The notes: a model not told the origin generated them from the sequence alone. A stretch of 64,000 nt of DNA from Bacteroidales bacterium (GCA_028724885.1 JAQYTJ010000036.1:62001-126000), one strand, 5' to 3'. Counted from the stretch's first letter, positions 1 through 9,831 are shown. Made by a program: numbers and translations.

Positions 1-1189
1 GACTGCTCATAAGGGATAGCAGTATGTCTGAGATTTTCGGATTCCTGACATTCTTGACGGCAATCTTGTCCTGATTCAGGACCGGGTGTCCGATGGGGTA
101 ATAAGCCACGTCTTGGAGCAAGAACTCGGCATCAATGTAGTCGTAATCAGCATCCTTTACCTGGAGCAGGACCCCGGGAATCTCGGAGAACAGTACCCTG
201 AGCAAATTCTTCTCATCGTAGGAATTCATGATTCCGCTTATGTCTACAGTGGCTCCGATGCCATCAGAGATCATCAACTTCAATGCCGAGAGCAGCCCTC
301 CGCCTGCCACGGAAATTGCGGAGACAGCTATTTTATCTTCCACGAACTCTCTCACGACTTCAAAGCAGTCCATGAAGTAGTCGGCGTCTCCGAGTTCAGG
401 GAATATATCAACGTTTTTCCCAAGCGCTTTGCCAAGTAGCGAATTGCCTAGCCTGAAATCGCAGGTGTCGAAAGGCACGTAGATCAGCCAGCTGTCCGGA
501 TCTGCTGCGAGCTTACTGGTAATCGCCCTGCGCGTGCCTATTGAAGGGTGGTCGCTTCCGAATGGGTTGTTTCCGGAGAGATCGAAAATCTCTTCGTCGT
601 CATATTCATTTATATTGCCAACTATATTGCCGACGTTTCTTGCAATCGTGCCGACCTTGAAATCTACGCAGCATGCCTTGTCGCTCTCCTTGAATGAGTA
701 TTCTTTCAGCCCTATCCCTAAGCCTTGCATGTATTCCGAGGCAGCCTCGACGGAATAGTAGAAGCCTGCCATGTTGCCCAGAGGCTTTGTCGCCCATCTC
801 CATTTGGCGGTCAGCAAAAGGTCGCTGAGCCTGAAATGCCCGTGCATCCATAGGCAGTCCAGCAACGTCTTGGCGATTATTCCTTTTGTATAGGGTCCGG
901 AATAGCACGACGAGCATCCCTTTGGAGATCCAAGCAGAGGCATTACCTTCTCCAGGCACTCCTCGGGGCTGATGTCGTCGATTGTGCTTAGGGCAGGGGA
1001 AGGATCCGTAGTCTCGTCCACGATCGGATCAAAAGTGGTTTTCACAGAGGACTGCTCTAAGGCAGGATTGCTCTTGGCCTCGCCCTGGGGCATGCGGAGG
1101 CAATCATCGAGAATCTCGGCAGGTGTCAGATCCATCGTTACGCCGTCGATGACATAGGTAGAATTGAGTACAGAAATGTTTTCTTTCAT
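1..1189 (-). CDS. AIR synthase-related (PurM/PurL-like) protein, 3' end missing
   Basis: The gene runs leftward off the window; 396 codons are visible without a stop, from the ATG at 1189. The visible part contains a segment resembling the C-terminal domain of AIR synthase and FGAM synthase: a Gly-rich turn (VAGGGLLSALKLMISDGIG), then LFSEIPGVLLQV and a late YYPIGHP. A Cys-containing segment (GCSSCYSGPYTKG) lies near residue 105 and is not something I recognise from canonical PurL. The family converts formylglycinamidine-type purine intermediates using ATP. Whether this is a true purine enzyme or a paralogue of unknown substrate cannot be settled without the rest. It is transcribed divergently from folC, so the 580-bp gap holds both promoters. 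Confidence 0.6.
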   Translation of the reverse strand, partial: MKENISVLNSTYVIDGVTMDLTPAEILDDCLRMPQGEAKSNPALEQSSVKTTFDPIVDETTDPSPALSTIDDISPEECLEKVMPLLGSPKGCSSCYSGPYTKGIIAKTLLDCLWMHGHFRLSDLLLTAKWRWATKPLGNMAGFYYSVEAASEYMQGLGIGLKEYSFKESDKACCVDFKVGTIARNVGNIVGNINEYDDEEIFDLSGNNPFGSDHPSIGTRRAITSKLAADPDSWLIYVPFDTCDFRLGNSLLGKALGKNVDIFPELGDADYFMDCFEVVREFVEDKIAVSAISVAGGGLLSALKLMISDGIGATVDISGIMNSYDEKNLLRVLFSEIPGVLLQVKDADYDYIDAEFLLQDVAYYPIGHPVLNQDKIAVKNVRNPKISDILLSLMSS

Positions 1190-1772
1190 TCTTCGTGAAT
1201 AACTCTGTAAAAGTAAACAATTTTACTTTCAGTTCAAAGACAAAACGTCCATCGCAGATTCAAGAAGCAATTGCAACACGAGGAAAAGAGTTATTGTGGC
1301 TTCTCTGGAATTTAGTACATGGGAATATGCGATAGAGCTTTATAGGAGCGTAATCGGATGCATTACATACCGAGTGAGGCCGTCTTCCTGGTGAATCCTT
1401 TCAAGTCGTCGGCAATAAATCATATTTGGCGAAAGGTCGTCCCATTTTCACTGTGTTCGTATCCGTAGCGAGACTCGTCGTTGGAAAAAGCAAGGCTGAA
1501 ATTTAGGTCTCCACATGAAGGTATCCCTGTAGTCCGTATTCGCTTCGTTCGCTACCTCAGGGGTTCAGAGACGGAAGTCAATATGCAGGTGCCGGAAGGC
1601 GTAATCTCGTGCTCGGAACAAAATGCTGCCGGCAGGATAAGGCTTAGAAAACAAAGGATTTTCTTCATTGAAATTATTCAATAATAAGCACGTATTTAAC
1701 AAAAATAGTAAATTTGCTTGGTATTTAACGGTTGCCATAGAGAAATCTTATAAGCCGCCGTCGTGAAATTTT
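1190..1772. other. Divergent intergenic region, no gene seen
   Basis: This 583-bp gap separates two divergent genes. I see no tRNA, hairpin-plus-T-tract or convincing coding sequence. A short open frame at 1481-1684 has no recognisable features and is not called. The right end becomes AT-rich and contains the folC promoter-like box. Confidence 0.5.
1709..1716 (+). promoter_or_regulatory. Putative -7 box (TAAATTTG) for folC
   Basis: The octamer matches the Bacteroidota TAnnTTTG -7 consensus and lies 56 bp before the folC ATG, in an AT-rich stretch. No clean TTTG -33 box is present at the expected distance, so this is a partial match. Confidence 0.4.
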
Positions 1773-3203
1773 ATGAATATGTCTAATTACTCTGAGAAAG
1801 AATACAATGATGCGCTAAATGCCATATTCACTCGTTTCCCATCAATTCAGAATGTTGGATTCAGTGCGAAGGAAGGAGCCTATAAGCCAGGCTTGGAACA
1901 CATTCTGAAGTTTGAGTCCATCCTCGGCAATCCTCACGATGATTGGAGGAGCATACATGTAGCAGGAACGAATGGGAAAGGTTCTGTTGCGAATATGCTG
2001 GCTTCTGTGCTTGGCTCTACAGGGCTGAAAGTTGGTCTTTACACTTCCCCACACCTGGTAGATTTCAGGGAGAGGATGAGGGTGTTGGTCCCAGATTCGG
2101 CTGCATCCAAAGGAGTCCGCACGGAGATGGTTCCCAAAGAATATGTCTTTGGCTTTCTTAATAAATACAAGGCTGACTTTGAAAGTCTGGACCTTTCGTT
2201 CTTCGAGATAACGACAGGCATGGCATTCAAATGGTTTTCTGACATCCACGTTGACGTTGCTGTGGTTGAGGTTGGGCTTGGAGGACGCTTGGACAGCACG
2301 AACATAATTACTCCCGAACTTTCGATAGTGACCAGCATCGGCATGGACCATTGCGACCTGCTGGGGCATACGCTGGAGGCAATTGCAGGTGAGAAGGCGG
2401 GAATATTCAAAAAAAACGTTCCTGCATTAGTTGGGGAGTACCTTCCCGAAACTCGCTCGGTATTCGAGAAAAAGGCATCCGGCCTGTGTCCTTTAACATT
2501 TGCGCAAGACGTAGCGCCTTCACTCTGGAACCGCAGAGAACATATTCTTAAGAATATGGATCTTCAGGGCTGGTACCAGGCTAAGAATCTCCGTACCACG
2601 CTTGCCGCAGTCGACATATTAACCGATGTGAAGAGGATGAGATCTGAGCCACGAAGGTTGCAGGATGCATATTCAAAATTAAAAGATTCTTTATTGGTAG
2701 AGGATGCCTTGGAACGCACTGCTTCCCGCATGGACTTTCACGGCAGATGGGAGAGAGTGTCGAGCCGGCCTCTCGTTATTGCGGACATCGGGCATAATCC
2801 CCCAGCGCTCAAAGAGAATTTCGACCAGCTGAAGTCGATGTCGAATAATGGTGAATGTGACTCGCTGATAATAGTTTACGCCGTCATGGCCGATAAAGAT
2901 CTCTCGCACATATTGCCCCTGATGCCGGAAGATGCCACATATGTTTTCACGGCACCGGCAATCAAGCGGGCGCTTCCTGTGGATGAGCTATATTCAACGT
3001 GCAGGGAATATTGGAAAGAGCAGGGCAGAAACACTGAAAGGCTGCATGTGGCTAAGGACGTTTCCACTGCCCTCCAGCAGGCAATTTCGCTCTCTCGAGA
3101 GGCTGACAAGCCTCTTGTCTATGTCGGAGGAAGTTCCTATCTTGTAAGCGAAGCCGAGCCTCTGATGCAAGATTTCTTGGCTTCGGGATTTATTAAGCGA
3201 TAA
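1773..3203 (+). CDS. folC: Bifunctional folylpolyglutamate synthase / dihydrofolate synthase
   Basis: FolC is a cytoplasmic Mur-ligase-family enzyme that adds glutamate to dihydropteroate (making dihydrofolate) and to reduced folates. The 476 residues show the ATP-binding P-loop GTNGKGS at 65-71, the family motif VEVGLGGRLDSTN near 165-177, the GMDHCDLLGHT block with GEKAGIFK near 190-212, and the C-terminal ADIGHNP motif near 337. The length is normal for the family. The ATG at 1773 is preceded by an AT-rich leader without a Shine-Dalgarno sequence. A macroglobulin gene begins 10 bp after the stop on the same strand, so the two are probably cotranscribed although functionally unrelated. Confidence 0.93.
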   Translation: MNMSNYSEKEYNDALNAIFTRFPSIQNVGFSAKEGAYKPGLEHILKFESILGNPHDDWRSIHVAGTNGKGSVANMLASVLGSTGLKVGLYTSPHLVDFRERMRVLVPDSAASKGVRTEMVPKEYVFGFLNKYKADFESLDLSFFEITTGMAFKWFSDIHVDVAVVEVGLGGRLDSTNIITPELSIVTSIGMDHCDLLGHTLEAIAGEKAGIFKKNVPALVGEYLPETRSVFEKKASGLCPLTFAQDVAPSLWNRREHILKNMDLQGWYQAKNLRTTLAAVDILTDVKRMRSEPRRLQDAYSKLKDSLLVEDALERTASRMDFHGRWERVSSRPLVIADIGHNPPALKENFDQLKSMSNNGECDSLIIVYAVMADKDLSHILPLMPEDATYVFTAPAIKRALPVDELYSTCREYWKEQGRNTERLHVAKDVSTALQQAISLSREADKPLVYVGGSSYLVSEAEPLMQDFLASGFIKR

Positions 3204-3213
3204 TTTTGAATAT

Positions 3214-6200
3214 ATGAATAGAAAGTTACTGAGTGCGCTAGTTCTAATCCTAATCGCTGGGCTCGCAGCACTGACGACAATTTCAGGCATGAATCAGAAA
3301 AAAGCATCGAAAGCTGACAAACAAGGACACGTACTGACCGAACTCTGGTCGAAATATTACAAGGCTGAGAAGGCGGACCTTCCCCAACAGGAAGAAGATG
3401 CGCTTTCCGCAATCGCGGAAGAGGCGAAGAATCAGCGTTGCGCATGGGATTTCTACGATGCTGTGACTCGGAAGGCAAATGTTATCTCTCGGAGGAACTG
3501 GAAGGATATGGCGAAGGCTGAAGACGAGTTGTCCAAGGCTGTGGGAGAATACGATGACCCGTTGCTCACGTATCTTCTTAACGTCAGGAATGACTCTGAT
3601 GGCTCGTGGGCTGATTCTGCGAAGATCTACAAAAATAAGCTGAGCGCATTCCGCAGGGATGATTTCTACACGCGCTGCAATAATTCATCAGTTGCCTGGC
3701 TGTTGAAAGGGCTCATTCCTGATGCGATTCGCAACGACTATGAGTTCGTGCTCTGGAATGAACTGGCAAGGCATTCGGGAAGATATTCAGAGTCAGAATC
3801 TTATCCGCTACTTTCGTCTGAAGTTGAAGGCACCTACCCTGCAGGGGCTTTTCTGAAGTTCCTGTCGAAGTCCGATCAGATAGCTTTGCTGGATTGTGAC
3901 TACGCGAAGTGCATTTCGCTTTGCAATGAATATATTGATGAATATTCCGGGAAGGCGGTTTCTCTGTTAGCGAAGTCCATGCTTCTGGGCGTGGAGAAAG
4001 ACAGCCTTGATGCGGTGAATGCCGCTTCTGCGCAGTACCGCAGGCTGTACGACGAAGCTTCGAAATATTACGATGAGTCGGGATCTTATGTCAGCAAAGG
4101 TGGCATTGAGTCCAAGATTGCTTGGGCGGCCAGAACCGATTTTATCTATTTCAGGCAAGATCTCACCTCGAAAAACCTCAGCGTTGAGGTAAAGGAAGAC
4201 ACGGCTTTAGTAATATTCCGGAACATGGAGAATGCGGTTCTCTCTTTCTCCAGAAATGAAAAGAATGCAAAGCCGCTCCTGACCAAGACTGTAGTCAATC
4301 CAGTGAAGAGTTTTTATGTGCAGGACACAGTGAAGGTGAAACTCAATTGCAAGGATGATGGGGATTACATTGTCAGAGTCAAGAATGGCAAGATTTCCAG
4401 CGATGCAGCGTTTTCCCGCCACCGGCTCTCGATAGCCGTTCGAGGAAAAGGGAAGGATTTCCGTTTTTATGTGGCAGACTGGAAGAGCGGAGAGCCTGAA
4501 AAAGTCGTCGACCTGAATCTGTACGTCAGTGGCAACCTGGTTGCAAGTGCCAAGGATGTTGCCGTGGACGGCTTCACCCCGCTCCCTGATGCCATTTCTT
4601 CCAAGCTGGCTGAAAACGTGACTGCCTTCGTTGAGGCTTCTTGCAAAGATGCTGATGGGTACGTCAAGAATTCTGCGCGGCAGGATATATACCCTCGTTT
4701 GGAATCTTTACGTTCCGATGGCTCCGAGTCAGAATATTGCAACATCCTGACTGACAAGAAGGCTTTCAATCCTGGCGAAAGCGTGAAATTCAAAGCCGTG
4801 CTTTATCAAGGTGATTTGCGTAAGAGACTTTCGGTGATGCCGGCCGGACGTTCAGTCAAGGCCGAACTCATCGATTCCGAAGGCAAGGCGGCTGGCTCGC
4901 TGGAACTTACGACCAATGAATATGGTTCCGTGGCAGGCGAGCTGGAGATTCCTAAAGACCGCAGGAACGGTGGCTTCCGCCTGGTCATTACCGACGGCAA
5001 ATTCTCCAGCGACTGCTACCTCACGGTAGGTGAATACGTCCTGCCTACGTTCGACGTGACCTTCGACGACATCGACACCCTCTATTTCGAGGGCGACACT
5101 GTCACGGTCCGTGGCCATCTGAAGAGTTATTCCGGGCATTCTCTGTCTTCTGCCCGCGCTACCTATGAGGTCGGCAATTTCAGCCAGAAGCTGTCCGGTG
5201 GCAAAGTTGACGTCGCTTCTGATGGTTCGTTCGAGATTTCCTGCCCTCCTGCCAAGGATAACTATCTCTACAGATTCACGGTCAAAGTCGTCGATCAGAC
5301 TGGCGAAACACAGGAGTTCAGCAAGGTTGTCTATGTAGTCAATTCGCTGAACCTTGGCATGTCGCTGCGTAACTCTGCCAACGGGTCTGTGCAGTTTGAC
5401 TCTGATGATCAGGCTCCATATTTTTTGTCTGGCATGGCTAGGTACGGCCAGTCGGTTTTGATTTCCGATGACGTCGCCAAAGTGGTGTTCTCGGTACGCA
5501 ACTCTTCGGGCGTCAACGTAAGGGTGCCGGTGAAATATTCATTGAAAGACGCTTCCGGAAAGGTGCTTGAAAGCGGAACTACCGCGTCTGGTGAGGCTAA
5601 AGAATTCTCCCTTAAGGCTTCTGGCGCATATTCAGTTGAGGCTAGCGTCGAGCAGCTAACATCCGCAGGCAAGCCTCTAAGGTCTGAAGCTACCATGAGG
5701 CTCTTGAAAGTCGCTGATTCTGACAAGGTGCTTTCAGCTGAGGTAGAGAACATATTCAGGCTGTCTGGCTCTGCTTCCGACGGGAAAGTGCAGAGCGGCG
5801 AGAACATAGACCTGCAGATCGGCGCTTCCTGTGGCTCGGTATGGGCTGTCGTCGAACTTTTCGACGACAGGTCTAATGTGCTGGAAAAAAGGATGGTGCA
5901 CTTGACTGGCAAGGTAGGGGAGTCAGGCTCGCTTGAGACTGTTTCGTTTGAATATAAGAATGAATATCCTGACGCAGTGCGCCTGCTGGTGTTCTATTTC
6001 CGAAATGGCACTCATTACGAGTTCAGCCGTGAAGTGTCTCGCGAGAGGAATGACCTGCAAATGCCACTCGAATTCAAGTCTTTCACCGACAAGGCGTTGC
6101 CTGGAACTAAATATTCATTGACGTTCAAGACAGGCGCTTCCGCAGAGGCGGTCGCTGCCATTTTCGATAAGAGTTCCGAAAGGATTGCTTCGAATGGCTG

Positions 6201-8712
6201 GCATCCGGTAAACCTTTCGTGCTGGCATGCTGCATATCCTAGCACCTATGTTTCGGACGGAGGAATCGCCGACGACGCTGGCCTCGCTCTAGAGGGAGTA
6301 GTCGTGGGCTATGGGAAGCCGCATCGTGCCAAGCTTTTCAGCCGGTCTTCAGCTCCGGCGGTTGCTATGGCAACAATGGACAATGCAATCGCCGCAGAGG
6401 AACCTGTCTACGATGCCAGCGCAGAGTCGAAGAAAGTTTATGTGCGTGGCCTTTCTGAGGCCGAAGTGGTTTCGGCTGAGGTTTCCGAGGATGTTCCGGT
6501 TCGCTCCGATTTCTCGACTTCGATTGCTTTCGAGCCGTTCCTGCGCTCAGATGCCTCAGGGGATGTTTCAATGAATTTCACTACGTCGGACAAGCTGTCT
6601 ACTTTCGTCGTGCAGGTGTTCGCCCACGATAAGCAGATGCATAACGCCGTGGCTCGCCGGGAGATGGTGGTCACCATCCCCGTGAAAGTTTCTGTGGCGG
6701 AGCCAAAATATTTATTCAAAGGCGATAAATATGTGTTGTCTGCCTCAGTGTCTAACTCTTCCGACAAGGATGTGGACGGCAGGGTAGTCCTGCAGCAGTT
6801 CGCAATCCCTGCCGGCTCCGGCTCTGTCTCTGCAGCCTCTGGCACTGGCCCTGCCATTGCCGGCGCGAAACCATATTCATCATTCGCAAAGAAAGTCAAA
6901 GTTCCTGCCGGAAAGTCGATTCAAGCGGAGTTCGACGTTGACCCTAAAGATTTCGACAACATTGCCCTGAAGGTGGTGTTCGAGGATGACGCTAAGACCT
7001 TCTCCGATGCAGTTCTCGTCAGCGTCCCGATTTACGATGCTGCCCAGACCATCACCGAGGCGCATTCAGCAGTGGTTCTCCCTGGAGCGGACGAGAAAGC
7101 CGTATTGAAGATGCTCCAAGGACAGTTTACCGGCACTACATCGAAGGGTGCGGAATATAGTGAAATTGACATCCGCCAGATGCTCATGGATGCCATTCCT
7201 GACAAGGCCGAGCCTGCCGGGAAAGATGTGCTGTCGCTCTCTGAGGCATTGTATGTGCGCCTCGTCGCTCGCAAGCTTGACGATTCTCTGACGGTAGAGA
7301 TGCCTGATTCCGAGCTAATCTCCAGGATATTCGCTTGCCAGAACGCCGACGGTGGATTCGGCTGGTTCCAAGGAATGAAATCCAATGCCTCTATAACGGC
7401 GGTTCTTTTGGAAAGGTTCGCCAAGCTTCGCGACCGGGGGCTTGCGGTTTCCGGCTTCAATGCAGAATCCGCAGTGAAATTCCTTGATGCCAGGCAGTTC
7501 ATCCATGGCGACGCATTCCCATATTGGTGCGGCTGGCTCTCGAATGAACAGTATGCATTCGTCAGGTCGCTATATTCGGAAGTCCCATTCGAGGTAGATC
7601 CTGCAACCAAGAGCGGCGAAAAAGAATTCGGCGAAAACCTCAAAGATTTCAAGGAATATATCGATGGCTACCTGGCGCCTTCGGCTAAAGATGGCAGGGG
7701 GCTGAAAGGGCAGATTCTTTCCAAGGCTCGCAGGATCAGCACTCTGAGCAACCTCGTGAATCGTTCCGGAGGCATCAGCCTTGCCAAAGCTTGGGGAATC
7801 AAACTTTCCGCAGCATCTCGGATGAATGCATCTATGGCAGCCGACATGCAATCGTTATTTGAATATGCCGTAGAACACGAGAATGGTGGCTGGTATTATC
7901 CTAATGCCGTCATGCCATGGCGCGGCTTGCTCGAGAGCGAACTATATGCTCACTCGATGCTCTGTGGCCTGTTTTCAAATGAATATATTGTAGCGGCGCT
8001 GCCGTCTGTCGCTGCTTCGTTCGCCGGCTCCTCTGCGACCACCGCTTCTGCCAGAGCGAAGGAAATCGCTGACGGAATCCGTATCTGGATAATGCTCCAG
8101 AAGGAAACTCAGCATTGGGAGGCCGATCCTGGTTACGTGGACGGAATCAATTCAGTTCTTAGCGGCTCCTCTGAGGTGCTTGCCACTAAAGTAATCCGCC
8201 TCGTGAAGACATACCGCAATCCGATCAAGGACATCAAGGCCGCAGGCAACGGATTTACCATCGAAAGGCATTTCTACAAAGAAGTCCGTGGAGCAGAGGG
8301 CAAGGTTACCCAGCTTGAAATTTATCCTGGCACTTTGCTGCACGTCGGCGACAAGGTTACTGCCGAGTATAAGATACATAGCGATGAGAACCGTAGTTTC
8401 GTGAAACTCACCGCTCCGCGCGAGGCTGCCTTCATTCCGGTGGAGCAGATTTCTGGCTGGTATGGCTGGTGGGGCCGCCCGATTGCATACAATGCATGGA
8501 GCTTCACTCCGTCTGGTTACAGGGATGTCAAGTTCGACCGCACGGAGTTCTTCTATGATGTTTATCCGGAGGAAGACACTGTGGCCAGTGAAGACCTCTA
8601 CGTCACTCGCGAAGGTGAGTTCGTCGCCCCTGTCGTAACAATCGAGTCTCTCTATGCGAATCATTATCGTGCCAACGACAAGTACCGAGGCACAGTAAAG
8701 TCTGCCCAGTAA
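3214..8712 (+). CDS. Large alpha-2-macroglobulin family protein
   Basis: This 1832-residue exported protein starts with a hydrophobic signal segment (residues 5-25). Tandem MG-type beta-sandwich domains fill the first two thirds, then comes an alpha-helical toroid region containing QNADGGFGWFQG near 1375, as in the thioester domain of macroglobulins. A Trp-rich C-terminal segment (GWYGWWGRP near 1748) follows. Bacterial macroglobulins trap proteases in the periplasm or at the outer membrane. I find no CxEQ thioester motif, so covalent trapping is unlikely. No lipobox is evident after the signal, so it may be periplasmic or anchored by the N-terminal helix. An EGVVVGYGK segment near 1027 resembles the TonB-receptor plug motif but sits inside the macroglobulin fold. 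Confidence 0.85.
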   Translation: MNRKLLSALVLILIAGLAALTTISGMNQKKASKADKQGHVLTELWSKYYKAEKADLPQQEEDALSAIAEEAKNQRCAWDFYDAVTRKANVISRRNWKDMAKAEDELSKAVGEYDDPLLTYLLNVRNDSDGSWADSAKIYKNKLSAFRRDDFYTRCNNSSVAWLLKGLIPDAIRNDYEFVLWNELARHSGRYSESESYPLLSSEVEGTYPAGAFLKFLSKSDQIALLDCDYAKCISLCNEYIDEYSGKAVSLLAKSMLLGVEKDSLDAVNAASAQYRRLYDEASKYYDESGSYVSKGGIESKIAWAARTDFIYFRQDLTSKNLSVEVKEDTALVIFRNMENAVLSFSRNEKNAKPLLTKTVVNPVKSFYVQDTVKVKLNCKDDGDYIVRVKNGKISSDAAFSRHRLSIAVRGKGKDFRFYVADWKSGEPEKVVDLNLYVSGNLVASAKDVAVDGFTPLPDAISSKLAENVTAFVEASCKDADGYVKNSARQDIYPRLESLRSDGSESEYCNILTDKKAFNPGESVKFKAVLYQGDLRKRLSVMPAGRSVKAELIDSEGKAAGSLELTTNEYGSVAGELEIPKDRRNGGFRLVITDGKFSSDCYLTVGEYVLPTFDVTFDDIDTLYFEGDTVTVRGHLKSYSGHSLSSARATYEVGNFSQKLSGGKVDVASDGSFEISCPPAKDNYLYRFTVKVVDQTGETQEFSKVVYVVNSLNLGMSLRNSANGSVQFDSDDQAPYFLSGMARYGQSVLISDDVAKVVFSVRNSSGVNVRVPVKYSLKDASGKVLESGTTASGEAKEFSLKASGAYSVEASVEQLTSAGKPLRSEATMRLLKVADSDKVLSAEVENIFRLSGSASDGKVQSGENIDLQIGASCGSVWAVVELFDDRSNVLEKRMVHLTGKVGESGSLETVSFEYKNEYPDAVRLLVFYFRNGTHYEFSREVSRERNDLQMPLEFKSFTDKALPGTKYSLTFKTGASAEAVAAIFDKSSERIASNGWHPVNLSCWHAAYPSTYVSDGGIADDAGLALEGVVVGYGKPHRAKLFSRSSAPAVAMATMDNAIAAEEPVYDASAESKKVYVRGLSEAEVVSAEVSEDVPVRSDFSTSIAFEPFLRSDASGDVSMNFTTSDKLSTFVVQVFAHDKQMHNAVARREMVVTIPVKVSVAEPKYLFKGDKYVLSASVSNSSDKDVDGRVVLQQFAIPAGSGSVSAASGTGPAIAGAKPYSSFAKKVKVPAGKSIQAEFDVDPKDFDNIALKVVFEDDAKTFSDAVLVSVPIYDAAQTITEAHSAVVLPGADEKAVLKMLQGQFTGTTSKGAEYSEIDIRQMLMDAIPDKAEPAGKDVLSLSEALYVRLVARKLDDSLTVEMPDSELISRIFACQNADGGFGWFQGMKSNASITAVLLERFAKLRDRGLAVSGFNAESAVKFLDARQFIHGDAFPYWCGWLSNEQYAFVRSLYSEVPFEVDPATKSGEKEFGENLKDFKEYIDGYLAPSAKDGRGLKGQILSKARRISTLSNLVNRSGGISLAKAWGIKLSAASRMNASMAADMQSLFEYAVEHENGGWYYPNAVMPWRGLLESELYAHSMLCGLFSNEYIVAALPSVAASFAGSSATTASARAKEIADGIRIWIMLQKETQHWEADPGYVDGINSVLSGSSEVLATKVIRLVKTYRNPIKDIKAAGNGFTIERHFYKEVRGAEGKVTQLEIYPGTLLHVGDKVTAEYKIHSDENRSFVKLTAPREAAFIPVEQISGWYGWWGRPIAYNAWSFTPSGYRDVKFDRTEFFYDVYPEEDTVASEDLYVTREGEFVAPVVTIESLYANHYRANDKYRGTVKSAQ

Positions 8713-8744
8713 GGCAAAGGCCTGGCTTGCGGCAATATTCAGAA

Positions 8745-8778
8745 AACGTCCCCTGCTTGGCAACTTGCAGGAGACGTT
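8745..8778. terminator. Hairpin between convergent genes, probable bidirectional terminator
   Basis: Arms AACGTCCCCTGC and GCAGGAGACGTT pair at 11 of 12 positions around a 10-nt loop. Read on the minus strand the stem is followed by TTTTCT; on the plus strand by CTGTT. It lies 32 bp after the macroglobulin stop and serves the convergent gene as well. A second 8-bp inverted repeat (CGGCTAGC/GCTAGCCG, 8824-8859) follows without a T-tract. Confidence 0.6.
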
Positions 8779-8883
8779 CTGTTAATGGCTTTGGGTGTAA
8801 TTCCTTGTCATTGGCTTTTCGGTCGGCTAGCCCGGTGATATTTTTGCGTTCGCTAGCCGGCCCTTTCCTGTATATCCATGGGT

Positions 8884-9465
8884 TTAGAGGTTCCAGGAGA
8901 AGCCAACGTAAGGGTAGAACACGTTGGCACTCCAGCCGTTATGCTGGAGATAGAGGACTTGTGACATGATTCCTGCCCTTAGCTGGAAGCGGCGTGAAGT
9001 CACGAGCCTGTAACCAGTGGTCAGCGTCAGGGGAGAGATTCCATATTCATTCCTCCTCTTGTTTCTTAAGCGTAAAACGTCACCTTCCTGAATCAGTTCG
9101 GTATATTCCTCATTCTCATAGATTGCTCTCATGCCTAGTCCCAGTTCGAAATTGTTTCTTCCATTGCCAAAGAGCCGATAAGCAGTGAAAGGTACCGAGA
9201 TTTGGTGGTCAGAAGCGTCCCCTCTAATGAAACTGCTAGTATATTCAAACCCATAGCCGATACCCGTCCTGAATCCATATTTTGAATTTGGTTTGAACCT
9301 TTGGTCGTATGAGACTCCGGCAAGCCCGTATGGTGCCCCTACGTCGAACCCAAGAGATCTGTGATAGCCGTTGTTGGTTTTGTGATCTTGCGCAGGCAGA
9401 TTAATTGAAAACAAAAGCATGAGCGTCGCGCAGATGGTAAAAGCTGAATTAGAAATTTTTAACAT
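8884..9465 (-). CDS. Small outer membrane beta-barrel-like protein
   Basis: This 193-residue protein has a clear signal peptide (hydrophobic run ending near NLPAQ at about residue 26). The rest is a string of amphipathic beta-strands rich in Gly, Tyr and Phe (YGLAGVSYDQRF, GFRTGIGYGFEY, FELGLGMRAIY, YPYVGFSWNL). The aromatic C-terminal strand is typical of small outer membrane barrels of Bacteroidota. No enzyme motif is visible and I cannot name a family. It converges on the macroglobulin gene and has no same-strand partner. Confidence 0.65.
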   Translation of the reverse strand: MLKISNSAFTICATLMLLFSINLPAQDHKTNNGYHRSLGFDVGAPYGLAGVSYDQRFKPNSKYGFRTGIGYGFEYTSSFIRGDASDHQISVPFTAYRLFGNGRNNFELGLGMRAIYENEEYTELIQEGDVLRLRNKRRNEYGISPLTLTTGYRLVTSRRFQLRAGIMSQVLYLQHNGWSANVFYPYVGFSWNL

Positions 9466-9654
9466 AAGATATTAATATTTGTCCGTCGCTCAATGCTACA
9501 GAGATTTTTAAAAGCTGAATTTCCCAGAATCAATAATAATGCCAGAATCATGACGCACGAATAGAGTCTGCGCTCTTGATCGTTTCTGTTGGTTGCTTGT
9601 GATGAACACAGTGAATCATAATTCAAGAAAATCCGGTAAAATGTTCCAAAAAAG

Positions 9655-9685
9655 TTTGCAGAATTAAAAATCTGTCGTATCTTTG
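9655..9685 (+). promoter_or_regulatory. Consensus sigma-ABfr promoter of tRNA-Val
   Basis: TTTG at 9655-9658 and TATCTTTG at 9678-9685 are separated by exactly 19 bp, a perfect fit to the Bacteroides -33/-7 consensus (TTTG, N19-21, TAnnTTTG). The tRNA begins 36 bp downstream of the -7 box. This is the best promoter in the window and supports the phylum assignment. Confidence 0.85.
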
Positions 9686-9721
9686 CAATCCCGAAATACG
9701 AAAACAGCTTCGGAAAAGTTC

Positions 9722-9796
9722 GGGAGCTTAGCTCAGTTGGTTCAGAGCGTCTGCCTTACAAGCAGAGGGTCGGGGGTTCGACTCCCTCAGCTCCCA
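9722..9796 (+). tRNA. tRNA-Val (anticodon UAC)
   Basis: A cloverleaf folds cleanly. The acceptor stem is GGGAGCT/AGCTCCC, the D-arm has GCTC/GAGC, the anticodon stem is TCTGC/GCAGA around loop CTTACAA (anticodon TAC at 9757-9759), and the T-arm has the loop TTCGACT. The discriminator is A at 9796 and CCA is not encoded. A consensus promoter precedes it and a T-tract hairpin follows. Confidence 0.96.
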
Positions 9797-9803
9797 CGAA
9801 AAG

Positions 9804-9831
9804 TTCAACAGTAACATGTTGGGCTTTTTTT
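9804..9831 (+). terminator. Rho-independent terminator of tRNA-Val
   Basis: TTCAACA (9804-9810) pairs with TGTTGGG (9817-9823), using two G-U pairs, and is followed by a run of seven T. It lies 8 bp after the tRNA. Confidence 0.75.

Noticed and set aside
1481..1684. 67-residue open frame in the folC upstream gap
   Set aside because: Basic, low-information sequence with no promoter or homologous pattern; probably chance.
6295..6330. TonB plug motif VVVGYG as sign of a receptor fusion
   Set aside because: The surrounding sequence is continuous macroglobulin and no barrel follows; treated as chance similarity.
7032..7652. 206-residue minus-strand open frame inside the macroglobulin gene
   Set aside because: Ser/Thr-rich shadow of a real coding frame; the plus strand has clear domain motifs.
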